Shown one piece after another: positions 56,301-64,000 of a stretch of DNA of 64,000 nt. Positions within the stretch are counted from its first letter, which is position 1. Each line of letters starts with the position of its first letter. This DNA comes from Physella acuta (taxonomy: Eukaryota > Mollusca > Gastropoda > Physidae), in NCBI RefSeq assembly GCF_028476545.1, contig NW_026731884.1:391285-455284 (forward strand), in the 5' to 3' direction. The notes beneath the pieces are model-generated. The model saw nothing but the letters and a program-made list of their open reading frames with translations, had not been told where the DNA came from and searched no databases. Both the position numbers and the translations under genes were made by a program.

Positions 56301-56502
56301 GCTATTGTTAGATATTACTAACTAGGCTACTCATTATTAGTATTAGATAGCATATTTTTAAAATATTATTAAGTTGGCTTACATTAGGCCTATAGATATG
56401 ACTATCTGATCTAATGCTATCTTGGTCAAAATATTTTGTAAGTTTTTTTCTTGATACATATTTAATATAGGACCTGCATTACTCCTAGTGGGGACTCTGT
56501 GT

Positions 56503-56613
56503 ATGGCTGGTTACTTCAGTCGTGTTGTCAACAAACTTTATTTAGTCAAACAGTTTTCAAAGGTATCTTTCACCCAGCGACATCTTGTTACAAGAACTGT
56601 CATGGGAGATGAG
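56503..56613 (+). CDS. BOLA1: BOLA1 exon 1 (targeting peptide)
   Basis: Encodes MAGYFSRVVNKLYLVKQFSK and onward to MGDE, with donor GTAACT at 56614. Phase 0. Confidence 0.88.
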
Positions 56614-57942
56614 GTAACTTTTCTCTAATGGCTGATCCTAATTTTCTGTTTTATCCCAATGTTGTGTTCCATTCCTTATGATAATGACAGTAATATTTTC
56701 TCTTGTTTAGAAACCTATTGAAAGTGCAATCAGGAAAAAACTTAGCGAAGCCTTAAATGTAAGTATACCAGTATAAACTTTCCAGTCATCTCTATTCTGC
56801 TAGCCTCCTGTCATCTCTATTTTACAAGCCATTTGTCATCCAAATTTTGCTATTTCCACAGCCACAGTATTTAGATGTTATCAATGAAAGCTACATGCAC
56901 AATGTTCCTAAAGGTAGAATGATTTGACCTCCATCCCTTCTATATTACTTCAGTGTTTTTTGTCTCAAGAAATCTGTCCTATCCAGAAAAGTTTTCAATG
57001 TGATTTAGCTTGTTTTGTTTTTAGCCTTTAAATAATGTGTAAATATAAAAATTAGATTTCTTGTTAGACTGAGCTGGGTTTTATTTTTACAGGCACAGAA
57101 TCCCATTTTAAAGTTGTCATTGTGTCATCTGCTTTTGAAAATGTGAAGCGAATTGAGGTAAATAGTTAGTAAAAATATTTCTTCTTCTTTGATATGTTAA
57201 GGTTCCCTACTCGAACCTGATGAGACAGGTGAAGTAGAGTTCACATTGGCATGTGAAGAAATAGTGTGGTCAGCACTAAGCCTACCCGCCTTTATTATCC
57301 TTAATTTGAGTTACATGTTAGAACTGGGTGGACTCAGGGACATTATATTGACTTGTACCCAGATTCAAAGTTAGACTTTCAGATTAGCAGTCTAGCACTC
57401 TACCCCTAGGTCAGGCTGTACTCATTTTTTATCTGGATATTTTTTTATAGCAAAGTAATTTTTAGAGCTTTCATGTTACATTTTCAGAAACACAAATTGG
57501 TGCATAAAGCAATTCAGGAAGAAATTGATAACTCAATTCATGCCTTGTCTATTGTTGTAAGTTTTGTTTTCTCTAAAGTACCAGACATTTACTACACCAA
57601 CACTACTGACTTAGTTTTTTTTTAAAATTATTTAAAATTTGCTTTTCTCTTTGTGATGAAGTTAAAGACAAAATGTTTTTTAAAGGCTGAAATAAAATAG
57701 ACAAAAACAAAGATTTTTATCTAACGCAGCTGAGGCATAATTTTATACTAAACCAATTTTTGCTGTTGAGAAATAATTTGTTCAGCTAATTAAATGCTGA
57801 GTCTTTCAAATCAATCAAGGTAAAAAATGTGATATGTGAAAATCGTTTCTATTTTCTATTTCAGGCCAAGACACCACAAGAATGGGAGACATCACAAGAT
57901 ATTGGCCAATCGCCTGCGTGTAGGGGTGGGGCTGGCTTGTAG
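56503..57942 (+). CDS. BOLA1: BolA-like protein 1, complete, six exons
   Basis: BolA-family proteins act with the monothiol glutaredoxin GLRX5 in mitochondrial iron-sulfur cluster metabolism. The six exons join in phase to 140 residues (human BOLA1 137). Residues 1-33 are basic and hydroxylated with no acid (MAGYFSRVVNKLYLVKQFSK), a likely mitochondrial targeting peptide. The BolA fold follows: SAIRKKLSEALN, ESYMHNVPKGTESHFKVVIV, then KHKLVHKAIQEEID with the conserved His region, and HALSIVAKTPQEW, close to human VHALAIQARTPAQW, which favours BOLA1 over BOLA2 or BOLA3. Start 56503 is the first in-frame ATG; a second ATG at 56602 could give an untargeted form. Exons carry no defect. Confidence 0.93.
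56711..56758 (+). CDS. BOLA1: BOLA1 exon 2
   Basis: Encodes KPIESAIRKKLSEALN, the first BolA helix. Canonical sites. Confidence 0.93.
56862..56913 (+). CDS. BOLA1: BOLA1 exon 3
   Basis: Encodes PQYLDVINESYMHNVPK. Ends one base into the Gly codon shared with exon 4. Confidence 0.93.
57093..57157 (+). CDS. BOLA1: BOLA1 exon 4
   Basis: Encodes TESHFKVVIVSSAFENVKRI, the central BolA strand. Confidence 0.95.
57190..57425 (-). mobile_element. tRNA-derived SINE in BOLA1 intron 4
   Basis: On the - strand a tRNA-like head carries CCTAGGGGTAGAGTGC (57395-57410, box A region) and AACTTTGAATCT (57361-57372, box B region). A conserved-looking tail with CACCTGTCTCATCAGGTTCG follows toward 57,195. It is unlike the SINE at 55.9 kb. 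Ends are approximate. Confidence 0.7.
57488..57556 (+). CDS. BOLA1: BOLA1 exon 5
   Basis: Encodes KHKLVHKAIQEEIDNSIHAL then SIV. It contains the conserved KHxLVH helix start. Confidence 0.95.
57865..57942 (+). CDS. BOLA1: BOLA1 exon 6 (C-terminus)
   Basis: Encodes AKTPQEWETSQDIGQSPACR and a short Gly-rich end. Stop TAG at 57940-57942. Confidence 0.93.
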   Translation, partial: AKTPQEWETSQDIGQSPACRGGAGL

Positions 57943-57972
57943 CATACCAGATGTATCATGTCATTCTTTTGA

Positions 57973-57978
57973 AATAAA
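57973..57978 (+). promoter_or_regulatory. BOLA1: Poly(A) signal AATAAA for BOLA1
   Basis: AATAAA 30 bases after the stop codon, giving a very short 3' UTR. Confidence 0.7.
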
Positions 57979-59452
57979 AAAATTAAATCTGTTTGAAAGA
58001 TTGTACTAATTAGCCTGTTTTTTTAGACTGATGTAAAGATTGTTTTGATTATCTTGTCTCATTACACTTGAATTACACCAATGTGGAGGGTTGATTGATT
58101 GCTATAAATTTCATGGAATATGTCTATGGCAAGCAGTGGCAGTGTGAGTAACACGAACCCCCCCCCCCCCCCCCCACTTATGTGATGAGCTCCCCCCCCC
58201 CCCCCCCACTTATGTGACCAGCGCAAACACACACCCCCTCCACATGTAAGTGACTGTAATAAAAGTAAACAATTTATCACCAGGTTTGAGCAAGATTTTA
58301 AAAATATCAATTTGTTTTATTGATATCACCATTGGCATGTGGTGATTCTTTCTAAATACCTGCATTCTATATTTAAAATAGTAACAGATATTTAGTAAGA
58401 CAAAAAGTAATTATAAGCATACGCTTTTTTGTTAAAAAATTGTTTCCATATACATAAAAATGTTTTGAAAAGGAAAACATTTATTAAGGGCAACAACTCA
58501 AGCATGTCTTCAAACTTCTAAAACAATTACATAGCTATGATCCTTTCTAAAGCAGAAGAAAAATATGAAAATCTTGTTGGAAAAATTTGATTTTCAATGT
58601 TAATAATATCTACATTTTGTTATTTTTATAAAACTATTCCAGAAATAAGAGGCGAATTTATTAATTGTGCAAAAAGTAAAATTTGTAGAAGGAATTCAAA
58701 TGGTATAAGGTTAGTAAATTTGCCAAATGAGATTACTATCATTTATTCGCCGTATTGAAAAATATATAAAAACGAAACAAAACCTTCTGCAGGGGAATAA
58801 CCATGCCAAAACACTAAAGTAAACATAATTACATTGTTATCCCCCTTAGACCGCATAAATAAAAAAAATCATACATTTTTTTTTTATTATTAGTAATAGA
58901 AAATTTTAAATTGTATTTCAATAGGTAAACAAGAGTACTAGTACTATCATATACATTAAATTTAGGAATTAAAAAAGAAATACGGAAGAAAATTCGTCGA
59001 AGTCGAGTGAACATATAAATATTTTACAATCAATTGCATGTCTACATCTCTTTAATTTTATATTGGTTTTTTAATTATTTTTTTATAGATGTCTTCTATT
59101 TACATAAAAATAAAGTCAAACAAAGGCAAATAAATTATTTCGTTTCATATTAAAACATTCTGTTATATATTTTTGATAAAATTAAAAGTAAAAGTTATCA
59201 AATAAATTGCAGAACAGTAGTCAAAGGGCAATAACCATGTTAAAGGAGAGTTTAGAACAATATTACATTATAGTTTCCCTTGGACTGTGTTTTAACAAAT
59301 TATACAATTTGCTATCCCCAAATGAGAGTAAACGCTTCCTATAATTTAGAATGCACTTTATTGTCATCTTCAAGGTTTTTTTTTTACTATCGGGTTTATT
59401 TCATTCGGTTGTGTTACATTTTCACAGACAGTTTCTTAAAACAAAAATATTT
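57979..59452. other. Intergenic region with poly-C tracts
   Basis: AT-rich, with two long C runs near 58,159-58,176 and 58,192-58,207 followed each time by ACTTATGTGA. No gene seen. The left part of the GPCR 3' UTR may reach into it. Confidence 0.6.
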
Positions 59453-59859
59453 TTACACTTTTTTGTTAGCCGAAATGATGGGCGTTTCTATTGATGAGTG
59501 ATGAGAATTTTCCTGGCTCTGAACGACAGAGCTTTCTGTTGAGGCCGTCGTCAAGTCCTGCTTTCCTTGAGGAATTTGTAGTTTACTTGTGGGTAGTGCT
59601 AGATGTGGGCTGTGTGGTTGTACATGTGGGCTGTGTGGTTGTACATGTGGGCTGTGTGGTTGTACATGTTGGCTGTGTGGTTGTACATGTTGGCTGTGTG
59701 GTTGTACATGTGGGCTGTGTGGTTGTACATGTGGGCTGTGTGGTTGTACATGTGGGCTATGTGGCTGTTGGCCTTCATGTGTGCTGTGTTGTAGCAAGTG
59801 ACAGGAAGAGACCAGCATATCTGGAGCCTTGACATTGGTGACGAACAGGTTAGCGGTTT
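59453..59859 (-). CDS. GPCR last exon with His-rich coding repeat
   Basis: Encodes TANLFVTNVKAPDMLVSS, then about eight tandem heptads of PHSPHVQ (some PHSQHVQ), then a Ser/Thr-rich end closing IISANKKV. Stop TAA at 59453-59455. Confidence 0.78.
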
Positions 59860-62437
59860 CTGGAGATTCAAAGAAAAACTCCGAAGTAACAGGGAATTTT
59901 AATTTCTAATTACCATACCAAAGATGAGAACTTTAATATTTTGTTTCCTTATGTTTGCCCATAGCGCCCCCACCCCGACTGCATTCTGCTGTAATCCCAT
60001 GTAACCCACTATATTCCCCTCTAATCTCCTGTAATCCCCTCTAAACTCATGTAATCCCCTGTAATCCCCTGTATTATCCTCTATCCCCTCTAATCCCCTG
60101 TAATCCCCTGTATTCTAGACTTACGTTGAAAACCAGGTGAGGCCGGCCTTGAAGCGGTGTCGTGAGATTCGGTGCTGTGGTCGATGTGCTTCAGTGATAT
60201 GTTGGGACTGGGGACTAAAACATATGGGATATGTTGGGACTGGGGACTATAACATATGGGATATGTTGGGATTAAAAATATATGGGATAGGTTGGGACTA
60301 AAACATATGGGATATGTTGGGACTGGGGACTAAAACATATAGGATATGTTGGGACTGGGGACTAAAACATATGGGATATGTTGGGACTCGGGACTAAAAC
60401 ATATAGGATATGTTGGGACTGGGGACTAAAAACATATGGGATATGTTGGGATTAAAATATATATTGATATGTTGAAGCTCCAACAAAAGACGTGTTTAAA
60501 TATTGACAAAAAAAAAAACAAAAAAAAATTAACCTAATTAAAATAAATTACCTGAACAGTTCGAAGTTTTAGGAAAGATGGTGGACTTTTCTCCAATGTT
60601 GGTGGGCTTTCTGATAGACCAGCGAGGTACACCACTTTCTGCGCAGTTTAAATAAATAAATCAATCAATCAATATATATATGTATGTATATATATATATA
60701 TATATATTTTTATATTACTATGGGTAGATCATTAAGCAGCTAGACATTGTTAGCACATAATAACGTCACTGGTAGACACCCATCTACCCACACCCACCTA
60801 CCTCCACACCCACTTACCTTCCCTCCCCCCCCCCCCCCACACCCGCCAACTTTCCCCCGCCCCCCAACACACCCCGCCCACCCCAATGCACCTACCTCCA
60901 CCCATCCACACCCACTTACCTCCCCCCCCAACACCCGTCTACCTTCCCCCCATACACCCCGCCCACCCCAATCCACCTACTTCCCCCCTCCCCCACACAC
61001 CCGTCTACCTTCCCCCCACACACAACGCCCACCCTCACCCACCTGCCTCCACCCATCCACACCCACTTACCTCCCTCCCCCCCCCCCCCCACACCCGTCT
61101 ACCTTCCCCCCATACACCCCGCCCACCCCAATCCACCTACCTCCCCCCACCCCCACCACCCCACCCCACCCCACCCACCTACGCCTATCCTGTTACTCCT
61201 CTTGATGAGCAGGCACCTAAAGGCCTCAATGAAACCTTTCCTGAAGTTCTCGTTGAAGCCGCCGTACAGGATGGGGTTGAGGGCGCTGTTAAAGTAGGCC
61301 ATGTACACGGCCACGTACTTGATGGTGGGTAGGTACTGGGGGATCACCTGCAATATAACAAATACTTGATGGTGGGTAGATACTGGGGGATCACCTGCAA
61401 TATAACAAATACTTGATGGTGGGTAGATACTGGGGGATCACCTGCAATATAACAAATACTTGATGGTGGGTAGATACTGGGGGATCACCTGCAATATAAC
61501 AAATACTTGATGGTGGGTAGATACTGGGGGATCACCTGCAATAGACATGACCACCTGGTATAGACACGACCACCTGCAATAGACATGACCACCTGCAATA
61601 GACATGACCACCTGGTATAGACACGACCACCTGCAATAGACATGACCACCTGCAATAGACATGACCACCTGCATTAGACATGACCACCTGCAATAGACAT
61701 GACCACCTGCAATAGACATGACCACCTGCAATAGACACGACCACCTGCAATAGACATGACCACCTGCAATAGACATGACCACCTGCAATAGACATGACCA
61801 CCTGCAATAGACATGACCACCTGCAATAGACATGACCACCTGCAATAGACATGACCACCTGCAATAGACACGACCAAATCCCACCACCTGCTATAGACAT
61901 GATCACCTGCAATAGACACGACCAAATCCCACCACCTGCAATAGACATGACAAAATCCCACCCGACTGACTGAAATAACAGAGTGTAGGTAAACCAACAA
62001 TTGACTGACCTGTGTCCGCCAGTTGATGCCGTAAAAGAGCAACAGAAATTGTTGCGGTGTCCAGTTGATGACGAATGTGATCAGGACGGCCACCAGCATC
62101 TTGATCACCTGTATGGGGGTGATGTGGGGTGTGTGGGGGGGGGGGGGTAAATAAATCAGTGATGAAAACAAAACGTTATCAAATGTGTTTCCTGAACTGA
62201 CCTAAACTAACAGCGTCTAGCAGCTGAGGTGACCCTGACCTTTCGTTTGGCCTTGTCCTGTGATGACGAGGTGTTGGCGATCAGACTGCCCGGGGCGCGG
62301 CGCGTGAACAGACGGACGGCGATGACGGTGTAGGCGGCGATCATGACGGCGATGGGCAGGAAGTACATGACGACACACACCATGACGTAATAGATGGTTT
62401 TCCCGGGCTGTCGTCTGCTACACGTCTCGTCGTAATA
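59453..62437 (-). CDS. Rhodopsin-class peptide-type GPCR, 3' six exons (TM5 to C-terminus)
   Basis: A seven-transmembrane receptor that would sit in the plasma membrane and signal through G proteins. Six exons join in phase to 349 residues plus stop. Visible are the second extracellular loop Cys (DETCSRR), TM5 (MVCVVMYFLPIAVMIAAYTV), a basic third loop, TM6 with WTP (VINWTPQQF; the usual CWxP Cys is Asn), TM7 with the NPxxY variant NPILY, and helix 8 (ENFRKGF). A long tail of about 200 residues follows. NENFRKGF after NPILY recalls neuropeptide FF and SIFamide-type receptors, but the ligand is not determined. TM1-TM4 lie right of the window. No defect seen. Confidence 0.9.
59606..59770. repeat. 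21-bp coding minisatellite (PHSPHVQ)
   Basis: About eight copies of CTGTGTGGTTGTACATGTGG plus G, in frame within the last GPCR exon. It is the only array in the window that is clearly coding. Confidence 0.93.
60000..60115. repeat. CCCCTGTAAT short repeat
   Basis: About nine degenerate copies of CCCCTCTAATCCCCTGTAAT-type units, ending at the donor side of the tail 2 exon. Confidence 0.88.
60125..60214 (-). CDS. GPCR exon: C-terminal tail 2
   Basis: Encodes PSPNISLKHIDHSTESHDTA then SRPASPGFQ. The acceptor TTTTAG at the top of the exon is copied in the adjacent array. Phase fits both neighbours. Confidence 0.75.
60215..60465. repeat. 32-bp minisatellite of GPCR tail 2 acceptor plus exon start
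   Basis: About eight copies. On the - strand each reads ATATGTTTTAG then TCCCCAGTCCCAACATATC, the acceptor and first 19 bases of the tail 2 exon. Confidence 0.92.
60552..60638 (-). CDS. GPCR exon: C-terminal tail 1
   Basis: Encodes SGVPRWSIRKPTNIGEKSTI then FPKTSNCS. Supported by canonical sites and phase continuity on both sides, not by family similarity. Confidence 0.72.
60660..60707. repeat. AT microsatellite
   Basis: A (TA)n-rich stretch with ATCAATCAATCAAT at its left edge. Confidence 0.9.
60770..61178. repeat. C-rich degenerate array
   Basis: Imperfect repeats of CACACCCACTTACCTCC and CCATACACCCCGCCCACCCC with C runs up to 12. It reaches the preferred TM7 exon donor, whose ACCCACCTAC (as + strand) resembles the unit. 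Confidence 0.88.
61179..61347 (-). CDS. GPCR exon: TM7 and helix 8
   Basis: Encodes VIPQYLPTIKYVAVYMAYFN and SALNPILYGGFNENFRKGF. The 3' end is uncertain: a donor GTGGGT just below 61179 is preferred, but GTAACA just below 61197 also gives the right phase. Confidence 0.85.
61348..61545. repeat. 47-bp repeat of GPCR TM7 exon acceptor plus exon start
   Basis: About four copies. On the - strand each reads TTATATTGCAG then GTGATCCCCCAGTATCTACC and CACCATCAAGTA, the acceptor and first 30 or so exon bases. Confidence 0.94.
61546..61945. repeat. 19-bp minisatellite, AG|GT type
   Basis: About 20 copies of CAATAGACATGACCACCTG. On the - strand each reads CTATTGCAG then GTGGTCATGT, a shortened relative of the neighbouring TM7 acceptor. 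Confidence 0.93.
62010..62108 (-). CDS. GPCR exon: TM6
   Basis: Encodes VIKMLVAVLITFVINWTPQQ then FLLLFYGINWRTQ, 33 codons, phase 0. Confidence 0.93.
62240..62437 (-). CDS. GPCR exon: ECL2, TM5, third loop
   Basis: Encodes YYDETCSRRQPGKTIYYVMV through DKAKRK, 66 codons, phase 0. The acceptor pyrimidine tract is an unbroken C run on the - strand (62,440-62,454 as G). Confidence 0.9.
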
Positions 62438-62722
62438 CTGGGGGGGGGGGGGGGGTTAAAGGGTTACATTTAAACATCACAAGATGTAACGGGTAAATAT
62501 GATCAGATAATAGACAAAAGCCTTTAACACAAAACTTTTATTTAAGCGCACAAGAGAAGATAATTAGCGTGTCGTTGCCATCTTTAATTAATTAAAAACT
62601 AGACATCTAATTATTTCAAGATGTCTGTCACGGTGTTGTCACCCGGTCTTGATCACGTGGTCACCTTATATGACGTCACACTTTTAATGATTTTATTTCC
62701 ACCCTCCTCCCTCCCTCTCCAT

Positions 62723-62951
62723 CAGAGTTTCTTCCAGGCATCTCAGGCAAAGCCCCCCCCCCCGAAATTTTTTTTTTACCGCCCCCCCCCCCGAACGAAA
62801 TGAAATTTATATAATTTATATAGAAAATATATACTTTTAACAGTGTCCGCCCCCCCCCCCCCCCGAAGAAAGTCTACCGCCCCCCCCTTCCCCGAAAATT
62901 TCAAGCGCCCCCCCCCCCCCCCCCGGAGAAAAAAGTCTGGAAGAAACACTG
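62723..62951. mobile_element. hAT-like MITE (229 bp)
   Basis: Terminal inverted repeats CAGAGTTTCTTCCAGGC (62723-62739) and the reverse complement of CAGTGTTTCTTCCAGAC (62935-62951) match at 15 of 17 positions. The 8-bp direct repeat CTCTCCAT flanks both ends (62715-62722, 62952-62959). An 8-bp target duplication and a CAGNG terminus are hAT traits. The interior is mostly C runs and codes for nothing. Confidence 0.82.
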
Positions 62952-62979
62952 CTCTCCATCATCACAAATACCCAGACTC

Positions 62980-63160
62980 CACCTTACAACCCACCCCAAA
63001 CAACCCACCCCAAACAACCCACCCCAAACAACCCACCCCAAACAACCCACCCCAAACAACCACCCCAAACAACCCACACCCTTACAACCCACCCCAAACA
63101 ACCCACCCCAAACAACCACCCCAAACAACCCACACCTTACAACCCACACCTAACAATGAC
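62980..63160. repeat. CCCCAAACAACCCA short tandem array
   Basis: About 14 copies of an 11-12 bp unit ACCCCAAACAACC with interruptions. Non-coding. Confidence 0.9.
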
Positions 63161-64000
63161 GTCAAACCAACTCAACCAACCAATCCCACCTCAAAATTAA
63201 AAGTTTTGATTTAAAAACATCTAGATTATTGTCTATATTTTCTGAGGTTGGTATTCGTTGAGTTACTTGCTAAAATATGTCGTCACACTTTCTGAACTTC
63301 CTCTCCCCTCCCCCCTCCCCCCTACCCCATCTCCCCAGGATGTGATGTGTCAAGTTTTTAAAAAAAATAGTTTCGGTAGAAGTTGATGGCACGTGACAAA
63401 AAGATTCAAAACAAAATTACAGACGATGAAGGTAAAATAAAAACCAGGAAGGAATTTGTCTCAGTAGTCTTAAAGAAATGAAAGAAAATAACTGTAGGGC
63501 CTACAATCTAAAAACTAAGGTTTGTGCCGTAAAACAATATAGCCATAAAAAATCTATAATAATAGTTTCGCTGTCTCTCTATCTATCTATCTATCTATCT
63601 GTCTGACAAGAACGCTCTAGAGAAAACACAAGGAAAATAAAAAACATGCACAGTAATTCGAAAAACGAAGTATGACGTCGACACATTTAGCGCACAGAGT
63701 AGAAAATAATCTCAAACCCAGAGAGTGCTCACAGTTATATGACGTCATTGATTTTCGCGTTAACATTGAATAAAAAGGAAATGTTGTCTAATCTTAATGG
63801 TTTGCGTGAAGAGTTTCTTGCATACAATTCTTCGGGTAGGGGCGAAGCCCCACCCCCCGCGTAAGAACGTCTGAGCCCCCCCCCCCCCCTCCCCAACTCA
63901 AAAGAAATTTCTTCATCGATACTCTATAATAAAATTACCGCCTAATTAATGTGTCCTAATCTAAAAAGTGGTTTTCTTGCAATTTCTTTAATGCAATTCT
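63161..64000. other. Non-coding right end, likely GPCR intron
   Basis: Mostly unique AT-rich sequence with C runs near 63,880. I looked on the - strand for TM1-TM4 exons and found none. Its status as intron is inferred from the missing upstream GPCR exons. Confidence 0.55.
63578..63603. repeat. (CTAT)n microsatellite
   Basis: About six perfect CTAT copies. Confidence 0.93.

Noticed and set aside
58140-58260. Second MITE around the poly-C tracts
   Set aside because: I could not find convincing inverted ends or a target duplication; only the two C runs with ACTTATGTGA recur.
61179-61200. Upstream donor GTAACA for the GPCR TM7 exon
   Set aside because: It keeps the phase but is a weaker consensus than GTGGGT 18 bases on. 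It is not excluded, only less likely.

Overview
The window is animal nuclear DNA. It holds four spliced protein genes with GT-AG introns: a DNA-PKcs-like kinase, a GCN5/PCAF acetyltransferase, a BolA-family protein and a peptide-type GPCR. It also has tRNA-derived SINEs and a hAT-like MITE. DNA-PKcs is missing from flies and nematodes but kept in many lophotrochozoans. Together with the AT-rich, minisatellite-laden introns this suggests a lophotrochozoan, probably a mollusc; the species is not determined.

Layout. Positions 1-41,940 (+) hold the 3' part of PRKDC: 37 coding exons, 1,691 residues, from the late HEAT-repeat region through the ABCDE phosphorylation cluster, FAT domain and PI3K-like kinase domain to the FATC end (stop at 40,218-40,220), then a repeat-filled 3' UTR. 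Positions 42,100-55,108 (-) hold a complete KAT2 (GCN5/PCAF) gene of 17 coding exons and 822 residues, tail to tail with PRKDC. Positions 56,503-57,980 (+) hold a complete six-exon BOLA1-like gene of 140 residues, head to head with KAT2. Positions 59,453-62,437 (-) hold the last six exons of a rhodopsin-class GPCR (TM5 to the C-terminus); its 5' exons lie beyond the right edge. Exon phases agree across every junction in all four genes.

Most of the window is tandem repeat. Nearly every PRKDC, KAT2 and GPCR intron carries one or more minisatellites, and in about 20 of them the repeat unit contains a splice site plus the neighbouring exon bases. Examples are about 69 copies of the exon 11 end and its GTAAGA donor (6,671-10,450), about 16 copies of the exon 14 acceptor and exon start (11,046-11,905), about 50 copies of the exon 14 end and donor (12,035-14,588), and a 3' UTR array seeded at the stop codon. 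A 12.9-kb array of a 21-bp CCCTAA-bearing unit fills one intron and contains a nearly perfect 3,479-bp tandem block. BOLA1, in the same neighbourhood, has no such arrays. I regard these junction-seeded splice-site arrays as the most unusual structure here. Most long open frames in the window are artefacts of the arrays.

Functionally, PRKDC acts in non-homologous end joining, KAT2 acetylates histones within SAGA/ATAC complexes, BOLA1 acts in mitochondrial iron-sulfur metabolism and the GPCR is a surface receptor. Nothing shows that the four form a pathway.
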